This document shows positions 22,811 to 34,655 of a DNA stretch of 64,000 bases, in pieces (positions within the stretch are counted from its first letter, which is position 1; each line of letters begins with the position of its first letter). The notes below the pieces were generated by a model that was given only the letters and a program-made list of their open reading frames with translations, was not told where the DNA came from and searched no databases. The position numbers and the translations under genes were made by a program. Source of the DNA: Procambarus clarkii (Eukaryota > Arthropoda > Malacostraca > Decapoda > Cambaridae); NCBI RefSeq assembly GCF_040958095.1, contig NC_091188.1, positions 33,247,615 to 33,311,614 of the forward strand, read 5' to 3'.

Positions 22811-23695
22811 TCTGGATAAATTTATTTCTCTTCAACGGAAGTCATAAAATGATTTTCCCAGATGGAATCAGGGATACCTAACACTTCGTTGAGTAGTTTG
22901 GTATACCTTTCCCTGTCAAGTTCTCATTGTGGCACTGCCCACAGGGTCTCGACCTGCTCAGTGATGCGGCCCTCACACACACACACACACACGAGTAAAA
23001 GGTCATTGGGAGCCGGGGACCAGACCACTGCCGTAACAGTGAGAGTCGCCTGCATACTGGGGTGTGCACAAATCTAGACCGGTGGACAACAGATACTTAA
23101 CTGTATTTATCCAAGAAGTGCAGAAGAAATCTGCAACGTTCCTTCCCAACAATAGTGCGGCACGCACTCCTGGTAGACAGGCGGGCACACGCGAGTAGAG
23201 TCAACATGTTACATCAACAGCTCTGAGTCTGGGTATTGATGGGTTGTTCCTCACAAAACAGCGAGGATTTGAGTTGAGCTGATGGTTGCTCATAATCTGA
23301 AGTTTTCCAGAGAACAAACCCGTGTGCGGCCTGCTGTACCAGTGACGCCGGCGGCGAGTCTCATGGCTGGTGATCGGCTCATCCTAGTAATGTAGGCCAT
23401 TATGACCTTTCTCCACAGCCTATAGTTCTTAGTTACGACTACCTCTCTCCTGACGCTTCACTACTCGTAATTTTATTATATCTTCACTCAATTCTTAATG
23501 GATAGATCAAGCCATTATGCAATAATTTTATTAGCGTCTTGGGCTTAACACAGACACCAAACATGTTTGATCCCTCCCAATTGTTAAAGATGATAAGAAC
23601 ATGCCCTCCTGGCTGCACGCACTCCTGGCCGGCCGGACACACACACAGTCAGTCAACAAGCAGCAGCAACAGCTGTGGTAATCCTCCTCCTCGTA
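22811..23695. other. Unassigned, with a (CA)n tract
   Basis: A short CA repeat is at 22976-22993. No supported gene. Confidence 0.4.
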
Positions 23696-23950
23696 TCACT
23701 GTAGCTTGCTGCAAACCCAGAATGATTCGTCTGAGAACATTTAATACAAGAACATTACGAACAACAGGTGCTATGCATGAATTGTCCACCAGAGTAGCGA
23801 GGGCAGCTAAATCCTATATTCTTACATGCCCCCGACTGTGTTCGCCACCAGCAATCTCTAGCAGCTTCAAGCATCAGTACTACTGGAACAAACGTTACCA
23901 TCATCCTTCTCCTGGTGGTTCCTGAACCTCGGGCAGCTGTAAGTGCTTGA
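23696..23950 (+). pseudogene. Possible LINE endonuclease N-terminus
   Basis: The stretch PRMIRLRTFNTRTLRTTGAMHELSTR resembles the first strand and helix of APE-type LINE endonucleases (usual form W/FNVRTLR...). A frameshifted LCSPP segment follows. No downstream catalytic blocks were found. Confidence 0.35.
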
Positions 23951-24440
23951 CCACAGTGGCCACCCATCTGTGGTCACAGCCACCATCTTGTGTAAATGAG
24001 GACACCTGGATGTGGATTTGATTTTCAAGAACGAATTATTTGTGTGTTGACTTCTCTTCCTCTGTGACTTATCTATGCATCATAGTCCACATCAATGTGC
24101 CTGTCAGTGCCTGAACAGGTGAAGGCCGAGTCTTGGAGACGAAGATTACCTGACCCATCCCTGGCGTGTCCTACACTGGGCCAGTTGTCCTCAGGAGAGT
24201 CGGCAAGTATAGCGGAAATATCTTATTTAACAATGCACATTTTAACACTTTGTATTGAGTACTAAATGTTCTTTGTTATGCATTGTTTATACCAGTATTT
24301 TGACTGGAACTTTAGTAAATCATTGGCATTTGGGAAGAGAGAAGCCATATTAGTTAGGCACGTCAAAGTGTTAAGAAAAGGATCCCCTCGAGAGGGTTGA
24401 GTACCCATCTAGTTTGACTGATAGGCACCTCTGATACACA
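23951..24440. other. Unassigned spacer
   Basis: No motif or repeat recognised. Confidence 0.4.
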
Positions 24441-24570
24441 GAGCAATCACACTAACGTGATGTATCAATGAGAAAATCCGTGGGAGACGTGATGAGAATT
24501 TGAACCTATGCACTGTGCCTTCCCAGGCACACGCCTCGGACAACAAGGCGACAGCATTTTCAAACACGCC
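24441..24570 (-). repeat. SINE family C, minus copy
   Basis: Reads on minus as ...GGTTCAAATTCTCATCACGTCTCCCACGGATTTTCTCATTGATACATCACGTTAGTGTGATTG, that is a B-box-like motif, the GGATTTTCTCATT block and the common tail. The 5' head is poorly defined. Confidence 0.6.
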
Positions 24571-24966
24571 TGGGGAATGTTACTGATAATGTCCAGCGCA
24601 TATAATCTAGTGTTCCTTTCTACATCAGTATAGTATTATCTTTAAGCACACTGTATAATCGACATCCTTCATACGTGCTATCAACTGAAAAACTTCTGAA
24701 TAACCTTTTTCTTATTAGAATATGCTGCATAATACATGACGCTTAATATACTGAATGAGAAACACCTTACACAGTTGGATCGCTAATGTACGATTCTCTA
24801 CACTAGTTAAAAAAACTGGGAAGCAGCAGCCAGAGGAGCTAGCACTATGGGACACTTGGATGAAGGCGCTGGGAGATGGTTGATAACGGTTTGAACCGTT
24901 AGATGAATGGTGGATTAACACGACGATGAATCACTGGTAGGTGGATAGTGTTGTAACAGGGTGCAC
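24571..24966. other. Unassigned spacer
   Basis: Nothing recognised. Confidence 0.4.
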
Positions 24967-24983
24967 TAAGGTATACTTGTGTT

Positions 24984-25084
24984 GACCAGACCACACACTA
25001 GAAGGATGAAGGTCGTCCCTTCACCTTCTAGTGTGGGGTCTGATCAACATACTTTAGCTACGTTATTGTGACTCATCGCCTGCA
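24984..25084 (+). mobile_element. Hairpin retroposon, short copy, with 17-bp TSD
   Basis: A hairpin (GACCAGACCACACACTAGAAGG, and inverted CCTTCTAGTGTGGGGTCTGATC) is followed by a single-stranded tail ACATACTTTAGCTACGTTATTGTGACTCATCGCCTGCA. It is flanked by the identical 17-mer TAAGGTATACTTGTGTT at 24967-24983 and 25085-25101. Long duplications are typical of LINE-driven insertion and unlike MITE insertion. Compare 28823-29018. Confidence 0.8.
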
Positions 25085-25101
25085 TAAGGTATACTTGTGT
25101 T

Positions 25102-26044
25102 AGTATCACACTTAATTCGCTCCTGTACATACAATAGGACTATTTAGGTTAGGTAAGGAGAGTTAGTGATTAATAAACATATACACTAAATGTGTCGAGT
25201 GGGAGGAGGGCGGGGGGGGGGGGGGGGATTTATCAGCTGATGATTGGAAGGGAAGACAGTCACGACTGGGTTTTGCACTTGTACGGGAAGGAAGTCATTG
25301 CTAACAGTTATTGTATTTCACACCCCCTAAACGTTCGTTCATGCTTGCACTAACCTCGACATGCATATCTACTCACTGTAAACCTTAATTGTTTCACAGA
25401 ATCAATTTGAAACGTTCCTTGAAGTAAACTTTGCATTATTTTCCTTTGTAAATCCCTATTTGCTTCACTGAAACTGACAATTTGAAACTTCCCTAAACGT
25501 TTCTCCTCCCGAAACTTAAGCATAATGCTTGCTGTATCTTTCTTGCTAATCCTTAATTTCATTATACAAAATTATATACTGTACGAATCAATTTTAAACT
25601 TTTTTAATTCTCATCTATTTTTCACTTTCCCTCATTCTCAAGAATGTTGCAATGAAAATTACAGTTGAACAACCATACTTCCACTACCTAATGTATGAAA
25701 CATTTCGAAAAACTACACGAATCATTTGGGTTTCCCTTTTAACTTCGTTCACAACTTATGCCCTTAACTACTATTTTATTTTGCAACTCAAAACATTTCC
25801 CATTACTAAACTTGCAACTTTGTAAGGAACACCATTGCAACGTGACTCATCCACGTTTTCAATCCTTGCAATTGTTTTGCAAACCAGGACAAAAGGTATC
25901 TGCCACATCCTCAATTGCCCTACTATAGTCCTCTGCTAGAACTATTTAATCAAAGTCTGAGGCATGGTATCTTGCCTGACCGCTGGATACCGACTAATAC
26001 CAATACCCAAGCCAAATTCACAAACATTCTGACCCATACGATAA
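25102..26044. other. Unassigned, G run and weak minus frame
   Basis: A G run is at 25212-25227. A 70-codon minus frame (25350-25562) is Lys/Arg-rich with no motif and may be a LINE ORF1 piece. Confidence 0.35.
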
Positions 26045-26240
26045 AATAAGTAGGAGCCGTGAGAAGGAGTCGAACCTAAGCTCTAGGGACTCCCAAGCAA
26101 GCACCTTAGACAACTGTACCACAACATGGTCAAAAGGATTCCAACCTGGGATGCTTGGGAGTACCCAGAGCAGATGATCGAATCCTACTCACAAGCTCCT
26201 TCTCATTATACATCACATTATGTGATTTCTGTGTGCCTTC
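26045..26240. repeat. Fold-back SINE C pair, diverged
   Basis: Arms about 26048-26100 and 26155-26210 are inverted repeats about 80% alike by eye (GGAGCCGTGAGAAGGAGTCGAACC... against its complement ...GATCGAATCCTACTCACAAGCTCC, with CTTGGGAGT in each). A plus-oriented tail ATCACATTATGTGATTTCTGTGTG follows. Confidence 0.7.
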
Positions 26241-26399
26241 AGACCAATGTCTGACATCCTTTATGTGTAAAGTTCGAGAGAATTATACTCGACAGGTTAA
26301 TGTTTCAAATTAGTCCCCAACTTGCTCCTATCCTGTATGGTTTCCTTCCTTGAAGAAGCATTCAAATTTGATTTGCCGAATATTTTGCTAGAAAAGACT
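26241..26399. other. Short unassigned gap
   Basis: No feature recognised. Confidence 0.4.
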
Positions 26400-27340
26400 C
26401 ATGCTCTTAGGTGGCATTTATTGACCTTAAACTCCTTTTGATACAGCAAAAAGGTGAGAGAAATCTTAGAATTAGCTTCATTTGGAGTTTAGGGAAGATT
26501 TGACATAGCTCATGAGGGTACCCGAGTATCAGAACTGCCTCAGTTCTTTCAAGGGAGTCAAAGGTAAACAGTCTGCACCCTTTGATTTATGTATACCCCA
26601 GAGCAGGGCGCTTTGCCCAACACAGTTCAATATCCTAATGCACAAAAACTGGTATTTGCACACTTGCTGATAAAGCTGTCATCTGTTTTGTCGATGACAG
26701 TTTGGATATTTGAAACAAAACAAGACTGCAATCTCTACTTGATTCACTCGCTGCTAAAAGCATTGAATTCGGTTTTTAACTTTATCCATTGCTCTTTCTC
26801 CCAGAAAACAACCAGTGCGCCTCTTGCTTTCAAAGTTAACAACCAAACCATACAAATATTTGGGCAGCACATATACCTGAGTAGGTATCAGTGACATTGT
26901 AAACTACCTACAGCGTAGGTTAAAATTCCAATCACTGAAAATACTTACTAGTAAGAATATTGGTATACATGTTAAATGTTAGATTATTCAACATGTTTGT
27001 TAGATCCCTACTTGATTATCATGCCTTGCACTTAGCTTCCCCGCCTCTGTTTTAAGCAAACTAGAATAGAACGAAGCCATGAGGGTAATTCTTGGTGCCC
27101 CAAGAAGCACAAGAATTAACATGAGGAAAGAACTGAAGCTTCCAACCATACTAGAGAGAATCATCCAAGTCAACACTACCTTTTCCCTTCAGGTCATAGG
27201 AGACCCTACATCTCCAGCATTGCTCGGAGATAAATTATTATGTGCCGTTAACACACTATTTAGTGGTGCAACATACCACCTCACTCCTTGTATGATTAAT
27301 GGCCGAGTAAAAATGTCTACAATCTCATGAAACTGAACAT
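26400..27340 (+). pseudogene. LINE family C RT, plus copy, decayed
   Basis: Blocks in order: a degenerate GYP..TASVLSRES; LPQSRALCPTQFNILMHKL (fingers-palm, GGILSPFLFNILM in less decayed relatives); ADKAVICFVDDSLDI (motif C reads FVDD, about 26680-26700); then MRVILGAPRSTRI and MRKELKLPTILERI (27079-27160), conserved thumb blocks of the family. Degenerate coding may continue to about 27760. Several frame changes and stops. Confidence 0.7.
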
Positions 27341-27894
27341 TCCTTTTAATGCAATATTCCTGTCACTGATATCTTCATTTGTACACCACAATTTAAGTAC
27401 CATATACAACCGCCACTAAGATGGTTAATTAGAATCCTGCTCTTTCCAAAGCCGTCACACACTTTAAATAATTGCCTCATCAAAATTTAAGATCCAACTA
27501 GAACTCCGAACGGCCTGAAAACACCGGTATAAACCTGTGATTTGTTTAGATCTGAAACCTATGTATAAGGGCTGCACAAAACGTCCTCCAGATTGTGACA
27601 CTATGGAAAATCTCAGTCAGCCCCAACCGGTCTGAACAATACGTTCTTAACATACCGAGAAGCTGCACTTTAACCACACAATATATCAAGGCAACACCTG
27701 TTAGTAGACTAAAAATCATCGACACATTGGCTTTACCAGAAAATAAAATTTAGGAATGACCTTCCACTTCTGACAAAATATTTCTGACTACAAAATGAAA
27801 GATTCCTCCAATACCACATTGACTATTTTGTCCGTTATTCTGGAGTGCCAGAAGGCTGTGTACTGGCGCCAACATTACACCACACACTGCAGAG
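27341..27894 (+). other. Probable continuation of the family C C-terminus, not resolvable
   Basis: Frames are short. Fragments such as LELRTA and RYKPVICLDLKP are compatible with LINE coding but not diagnostic. Confidence 0.25.
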
Positions 27895-28530
27895 GGAAGG
27901 ATGGAGAGGAGTGGTGGCCCTGCTGATAAGGACTGGTGTTTCAAGGAGATGGATATCCTGGGGTGCGAGGAGTTCAGAGACTACATAACAGGCACCATGA
28001 CGAAGGGAGGACCAAAAACAGCAGCCGTAATATATAACCCTCCATTAAACGACACAGGCCCCGGCAAGATTATGACAAACATAGCAGTACCTATTATAAC
28101 AAAGGGTAGACTGTTAGAAATCTATCGGGTAATAATAGTGGGGACTTCAACCATGCACAGATACAAGAACCGTATAGTGGTACAACGCAAGCTAAACTAT
28201 TAGACATGGCAACAATTAACTTTTCAAGCCAACATTTAAGAGGACCCACGTGACTAAAGGTAATTATGAACCTGTTTGACTTTATCCCAGGGAAATGAGT
28301 GATTACTATTCACATTTGAATATATGGTGGTAGTGGGGATAACTTACTCATGGTACTAGAAGTTACATGTGACCAAAAGGCCAAAGCCTGGCATACCGAA
28401 AGGGGAATTACAAGGAAACAAATTTTATAATATAAATACCATAGGTAGTAAATCAAGGATAAAGGCTGCACAGACATGACTGACTACATCACCCAGACGA
28501 GTAAGGAGACAGCATAATTTTGTCCTGGTA
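27895..28530 (+). pseudogene. CR1/L2-like family B endonuclease fragment
   Basis: GVVALLIRTG, FRDYITGTMTKGGPKTAAVIYNPPLND and an EYDRN-like remnant match the endonuclease at 39850-40050 and 41330-41430. The region near 28400-28500 matches the linker (YRKGNYKET..., MTDYITQ). It is a small internally deleted piece of the family that forms the tandem cluster at 39-45 kb. Confidence 0.7.
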
Positions 28531-28809
28531 GAAGAGAATGGAATTTCACGACTGTGTTAAGTTGTGCGAATGAGTATGACCAGATGGTCTCCACGCTTTT
28601 ATATCAGCTTGGAATCTCCAGAAGAGCATTTCCATCCTTGCACCCTCTTGTATCCTTTGGTCTGAGACCGAAGTCTGCCTTGCTGGGTATCTATGGGCAG
28701 CCCTCTGGCTGGGATGGCCAAGGATATTCCAAGCGTCGTTGCAATGTCTTTATCACCAGGGTGGATTATACCAGTCAGTGGAACTCTGTGGTTCCTGTCA
28801 GAGATACAA
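28531..28809. other. Unassigned
   Basis: Overlapping frames exist on both strands but none carries a recognisable motif. Confidence 0.4.
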
Positions 28810-28822
28810 CAGAGGGTTAGTT

Positions 28823-29018
28823 GTTGACCCGACCACACTAGAAGGTGAAGGGACGACGACGTTTCGGTCCGTCCTGGATCATTCTCAAGTCGATTGTTAG
28901 AAATCTATCAACCCAATCGACTTGAGAATGATCCAGGACGGACCGAAACGTCGTCGTCCATTCACCTAGTGTGTGGTCTGGTCAACATACTTCAGCCACG
29001 TTATTGTGACTCCATCTG
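28823..29018 (+). mobile_element. Hairpin retroposon, long copy, with 13-bp TSD
   Basis: A long inverted repeat has stem arms of about 75 bp (GACCCGACCACACTAGAAGG, GACGACGACGTTTCGGTCC, GGATCATTCTCAAGTCGATTG) around a roughly 15-nt loop. An unpaired tail CATACTTCAGCCACGTTATTGTGACTCC follows. The identical 13-mer CAGAGGGTTAGTT flanks it at 28810-28822 and 29019-29031. The stem ends and tail match the short copy at 24984-25084, which lacks the inner stem. Confidence 0.85.
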
Positions 29019-29031
29019 CAGAGGGTTAGTT

Positions 29032-30315
29032 TCGTGCTCCCAGGCCAGAAGGGTTCACTCACACGTTAAGGCAGTTCTCCTAACCTCCTTGGTACTTTTC
29101 CATGACATGAAACAGACAAAGATTACTTGTGTATGGAATTATCTTTGGTTTAGGTATTTATTTGTCTTATTTGTCTATTCGTTCACAAGATCAAAGGGAA
29201 ACTAGACCAAATGATGTACTTTTTCTGACGGGGGCCACCCAGCCAATACCGTGCAGCAAGCACGGAATTCACAGACCCCATCAACTGAGTGAAAACATGA
29301 AGCCAGGGAGTCTCTTCTAACCTTGTCTGTATGTGATAATGATAAAACTAGTATTCCAAGCAGACTTGGATAACTTATGGACTTTGACAAAGAATTACAA
29401 GGATTACCAAATACGTACTCCTAACTCATCCATAAGGAACCCAGGTTACAGCAGAAAATTTATACATGTCGAATGAAAGAATATAAAAGCTTCATTTAAT
29501 AAAGTTAGATGGCAAACAGACTGGAGACAACGACAGGCCCAGACCAAGAGGCTAAGAGGAGGAGACGCTTGGTCATCAAGATCAGTTCCACAACAAAGCA
29601 GCTACAGCTTCAACTGAGACCATGGGATGACCTGCGGGTATTTGATAACAGAGGCTACCTCCCCCCCCCCCCCCCACCCCCCCAGAGCACGCTAAGGTTC
29701 TTCCCCTAAAATAGAAACCAGGTCATCTGATTGAACACCATATCACAAGCAAGGGAACGATCGCCAAGTGTAAAATTGGCCTCAGAGGAGCATTAGATTT
29801 TGAATAAACACTATGGGCGAGAGAATTAGAGGAGAGCTACAGAAGAGACGGCGACTACGGGTACAACGGAAGAAAGATATTGGTACAACAAAGAGGTAAA
29901 GTCCCATACAAAAGATTTAGTTACTTCGAATATTCTCTCCTGCAAGTGTTACGACCTGGTTGGTCTATGTGATAATAAACAAGCCATTTGGGGCACTCCT
30001 TAACCTACTGTCCGAGACTGAAGTACACGACCCACTTTTTGTCGGCCCTAAACCCAAGCACACCAGGAAGGCTGCCAGAGCACTGGCACAATTTTTGTAT
30101 TAAATTAATGATAAAATTACGGGAAAACTAAGGGAAGGTGGAGTCTGCAGGACCACAAATAAGGCCCAAATAACAGTGCCTCGTATATGTAACTGAGGTC
30201 ACCCTCTTCAGGGTGAACAACAATTCGTACTGCCAGATTAAAGGGACGATGATCGGAGCAAGTGTTAGTGTTGCTGTGATAAAAATATTTATGCATGCAA
30301 CATTTGACGGCCTCC
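29032..30315. other. Unassigned, with a C-rich tract
   Basis: A nearly pure C tract is at 29660-29682. Short frames are present (29129-29320, 29509-29709; the second is Arg/Lys-rich) but no family is recognised. Confidence 0.35.
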
Positions 30316-30361
30316 ATTAGTGTGGCTGGTGTTCACTATAGTGAACACCAGCCACACTAAT
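30316..30361. repeat. Perfect 46-bp palindrome
   Basis: Two 23-bp arms, starting ATTAGTGTGGCTGGTGTTCA, meet with no spacer at the central TATA. I checked each position by reading the complement. Confidence 0.97.
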
Positions 30362-30449
30362 CAACTCGTCCTCAGGCTAGGCTCGTTAGAGCAGCGGCCG
30401 TCCCACGAGACGTTCATAAACTTTAACACCGTAATAAAAACACTTGTTC

Positions 30450-31140
30450 CCATAATTTATTATACCATAAAATTCAATGTATATTAGGCGTACATTATGT
30501 GATTAGACTTTTTGGTGATTTGTGTTTGTAGCCCACTAGTGAAGCATTTACAGACTTGCTATTCGAGAAGCTGATGTCAGTGAAGCACTGTTCAAGAATA
30601 GTTCATGCCTCGCTCAGACCGTCTCATCAATAAATGACAAATGATTGTTAATCCAGCCAACGAACTTCTTGTTTATCAATGAAAAACAAGTTTACACGCA
30701 ACCTTTTTTGTTTTTATTCCACCCAGTGGTCGACACTAAAGGCGCATTCATATAACACGCCGTTCATTCAAAATAGACATTCTCAAATACATGTTATTAT
30801 TTTTATATATTAGCATACATTGCATATTTAGGCATTGTTTAAGTTAGGCATTTAGTTTCTCATGGTGATTATTTGTATCTGTAATACGTGGGTGAAGCAT
30901 TTACAACATTGTGGTTGAAACAAAAGTCGTCAGTGAAGCACTGTTCAAGAAATGTTTGAACGTCATCAGTTGTGAGTCATGTGTAAACCATTTTTCCATT
31001 CATAAAGAGGAGGTCTGGCAGGTGTATGGAATGGACCTTAACCTTTCTTTATGAGTACGAGCTGTTACACAGCTCAACTGATCACGTTCGAACATTTCTC
31101 GAGCAGTGCTTTGCTGATGACCGCTGCTCAAATCCCAAAG
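30450..31140 (+). repeat. Dispersed repeat D, two direct copies plus an inverted end
   Basis: Copy 1 about 30470-30620 and copy 2 about 30790-30985 share GTGATT(A/T)TTGT, GTGAAGCATTTACA and GTCAGTGAAGCACTGTTCAAGAA. At 31040-31130 the same block occurs inverted (CACGTTCGAACATTTCTCGAGCAGTGCTTTGCTGATGAC), so copy 2 is itself a fold-back. Another copy is at 12286-12580, minus. Non-coding and unknown family. Confidence 0.65.
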
Positions 31141-31660
31141 CTATAACTATCATCCAACAGTTCTAATACAATGATTTTTCTTCCCGAGAATCTGAGTCAA
31201 AGGTATATTTAGCGAGCAAAATAATCTGGGTAAAGCCTTGTAGGAGCTCTGGGAGAGTCCTTAAAGCAAGAGGCTGCCCCGCATCCTCCATACAAGAAGC
31301 AGCCAAGACACTGGCTCCTCTCCAGCGACACCATCTTGTACGGGAACAAACATACAATCTAAAAAGGATGGTTCTACCAAAGTAATATATTTCTACAGCT
31401 TCAGGAAGCATCCAAAAGAAAGTTAACAAGCTCTAGTCTGGGATGAAGGAAACCATCGGCGAACATCCGGCCTAGAACTTGCTGCCTTCGGAGCCTTCTT
31501 TGTTAGCTTGGGAAAAAGGAATATCCCCCAGTGACATTAGTAACGGCTCCTTTCCCAGCATAAACCATATGCCACTTGAGTATTCATAGCAGATCCGCCA
31601 GTTATTTTATAATTTCTCCCCTCAATAATGAGGGGCACTTAGCACTAACAACAAACCAGC
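31141..31660. other. Unassigned
   Basis: No recognisable gene or repeat. An 88-codon minus frame at 31163-31429 has no family motif. Confidence 0.4.
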
Positions 31661-32190
31661 AACACCATGGAGTATGCAGCTCCAGCCTGGAGTCCATACC
31701 TAGTTAAACACAAGACAAAGTTAGAGAAGATTCAGCGGTATGCCACCAGGCTCGTCCCGGAACTGAGAGGATTGAGCTACGAGGAAAGGCTAAAGGAGCT
31801 GAACCTCACATCCCTGGAAAACAGAAGAGTAAGGGGAGACATGATAACCACCTACAAAATTCTCAGGGGAATTGACAGGGTGGACAAAGACAAACTCTTC
31901 AGCACGGGTGGGACACGAACAAGGGGACACAGGTGGAAACTTAGTACCCAGATGAGCCACAGAGACGTTAGAAAGAATTTTTTCAGTGTCAGAGTAGTTA
32001 ATAAATGGAATGCACTAGGAAGTGATGTGGTGGAGGCTGACTCCATACACAGTTTCAAATGTAGATATGATAGAGCCCAGTAGGCTCAGGAATCTGTACA
32101 TCAGTTGATTGACAGTTGAGAGGCGGGACCAAAGAGCCAAAGCTCAACCCCCGCAAGCACAATTAGGTGAGTACAATTAGGTGAGTACCA
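31661..32190 (+). pseudogene. CR1/L2-like family B, 5'-truncated 3' end with tail
   Basis: An open 138-codon frame (31667-32083) encodes the ORF2 C-terminus: MEYAAPAWSPYLVKHKTKLE, RYATRLVPELRGLSYEERL, RVRGDMITTYKILRGID, TRTRGHRWKL, NFFSVRVVNKWNALGSDVVEA. It ends at a stop and is followed by a 3' UTR and two tandem tail units, ATTAGGTGAGTACA. It is the least damaged piece of the family in the window but lacks EN and RT. The 5' truncation is typical of LINE insertion. Confidence 0.9.
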
Positions 32191-34060
32191 CGTTACCCCG
32201 TTCCGAAGACCCAGAAACGTTCACCTCTAACACTTTATAGAGCCTGCCGACTTACCACAATATTTGTTGATTTGCAGAAATGCCGCAGCGTTCAGGGGCT
32301 ACCAATACCTTGTCCAAGATGCGGATGATGGCCACGTAGCTGCAAGTGCTTAACCTCACGAAACTGTACGACTATCAGTATCGGGACTAAACCTATCAGC
32401 TAGATAGGTTTAGCCCCGAAACTTTCCCCTCACGCTTTCCTCTCGCCAGAGTCTCCTAACCAAAGCTGAAGCATCACTTTCTTGGGTATTTTTATTTATA
32501 TTTGACTGGACTGGTGGGATAGAAGACAGACTAACAAGTATGGATGGGGAGAGATGGGGAGAGGTGGGGAGGGAGGGGAGGGGAAGATGATTGATATGTA
32601 ATCGAAATTGTTAGCGTAACATTAACCATATGATACACCACAACTAAATGTTCAAATTATGGGCCAGAAGATTTTTCTCCACTCTGAAGTGGTTAACACA
32701 TGGAGTGCTTTAGACTACACCGATTAGAAGATAACCGCTTCAAGGTATAGTGTGTACCTACTAAAATTATTAAGACGTGTTCCCTTCACCTATTGTACTG
32801 AGGCGGGAATGTTTCCCATTACATAATGACCAACTGCGATTCGAGAGAAGATTTCAAACTTAAATCCCTCCATACCTGCAGTGCTGTTGTACGAGACCAA
32901 TTTTATGGGTCTGGTTGACCATACCTGCAGTGACATTGTACTGATGCACCCTCGTACATACCTGAAATTTCACATTAAACATATCAAAATACTAAATTGA
33001 ACATCTTCATGTAAAGTTTAAGAACCATCCCGCAAGACAATCAGGTCAGACATTGGTTGAGCTAAAAAGACTTTCCACAGAATGGCAAAACCCAACCTCA
33101 GACTTGACTCATCCACAGCTCGTTCTCAACACAACGGCCAAGGGGTCGTTAACCCGGCAGCCAAACATGAACGTGAAGAACGCTTCACATTTAGCCTGTC
33201 AGTCTATTCTCGTTCGTGCACTGGCCCACAACAGTTCATACATTTTAACACTTTTTAAAATAGTTTTTGATACATGACCTATTATATATTATTTATTAGG
33301 CGAGAGAGACGAGGGTCTGAATGCACTCGAGCGATATTATTTCATTCAACAACTATTCTAGACCTATATACAGTTAGTATTCATTAATGTTTACTTATAT
33401 TGGACACAATATAGTACTTGGTTACACTGGACGTTAATGTTAATTAAGGCGTCTCTGGGGTTGGCTGCAGCGTGGACGACACTGACTCAGGATGGCTAAC
33501 TTCATTCACATAAGATGGGCAGGGAGTATGGGGGGGGGGGGGTGAGGTTTATGTGACGGTTACTAGAATAAAAGTCTTTGGTCCATATTTCAAGGAATGA
33601 AATCTTAAGAGTTCACAAGAAACACCTTATAACTGCCAGAATTTAACTATAATAATTTTGTAGACATTTTTCCACCTGCGTTTGGTCGAGCGGTCAATTT
33701 CACGATATGGTTGACACTCAAGTCGCTGATGTGGAATAGATAATCACACGGTAGTCGTTTTAGAATTTAATTTTGTTTTAATAAGTTTCATCAAAAGTCT
33801 TAAGCTAGGGCAAAAGTCTACCTAGACAAAGGTATATTACTCAATATCATTATCTTAAATGAGTAAACCTGAGCTAATTTAATTATTTTAAATAAAGCCT
33901 TAACATCTTGTAACTATGCTTATTTAGACAGTCAACAAATATAGACTATAGACCAACAGAATACAATGTGATAAAACTACTCATCATCTAGAGTAACTTG
34001 CCTGTAAGCCTGGCGCAGGTAACCTCATGCACAGGACTGTCCAGGTGACTAATTTAGTAA
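32191..34060. other. Unassigned, with purine-rich and G-run tracts
   Basis: A GGGGAGAGATGGGGAG-type purine tract is at about 32525-32590 and a G run at 33530-33541. The 74-codon plus frame at 33053 has no motif. Confidence 0.4.
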
Positions 34061-34069
34061 AACCAATGA

Positions 34070-34212
34070 GGCGGGCGCTGAGCAGCACCTCTCCCCACGC
34101 CGGCCCGCGCCACACTGCCCGCCGCGCCTCTTGACTAGCTTGGCCTGATGGGTCAACTACCTGTGACGTCATTCACCTCACCTGACATGAGGCCGCCTCA
34201 CATATAAATAAT
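34070..34212 (+). promoter_or_regulatory. Candidate promoter-like patch (CpG-rich, CRE, TATA)
   Basis: A CpG-rich stretch (34070-34130) is followed by a consensus CRE palindrome TGACGTCA at 34164-34171 and a TATAAATA at 34203-34210. No coding region follows that I can recognise, so this may be chance. Confidence 0.2.
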
Positions 34213-34655
34213 TCACAAGTAAAGTCACTTCAACAATAGTAATATTGAGTTTATTTCTATTAATGTGAAGTATGAGCAAGTGTGAGTATGTATTAAAAGC
34301 ACATACTTCACTACTGGACATTAAACCCACTACCACACCCACCTAGTAGCTTGGAAGCTCCATAACGCCTTCTGTAACTGTTATGTTGGGGTCTAGGCCA
34401 GGGGCCAGGTACAGCAACCGGTTACGGTGCTCAGCGTCCTGTGTGTGTATTTACTGTGTGCCTGTAGGGTCGGGCTCACTATAGCCCGTGCTACATGGAC
34501 ATTCCCTTCCGCGTACCTAAATCTAAAACAAACATGTAAGGCCGAACTCTTAGCTCTTTGACTCCACCTTTCGAATCGCTGGTTGCGTAATTTACCGAGT
34601 CCAGCCCTATTATTTTTCTTTCATGTCAACTACATGTGTTTTTTCCTTTCACACA
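34213..34655. other. Unassigned
   Basis: No feature recognised. Confidence 0.4.
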
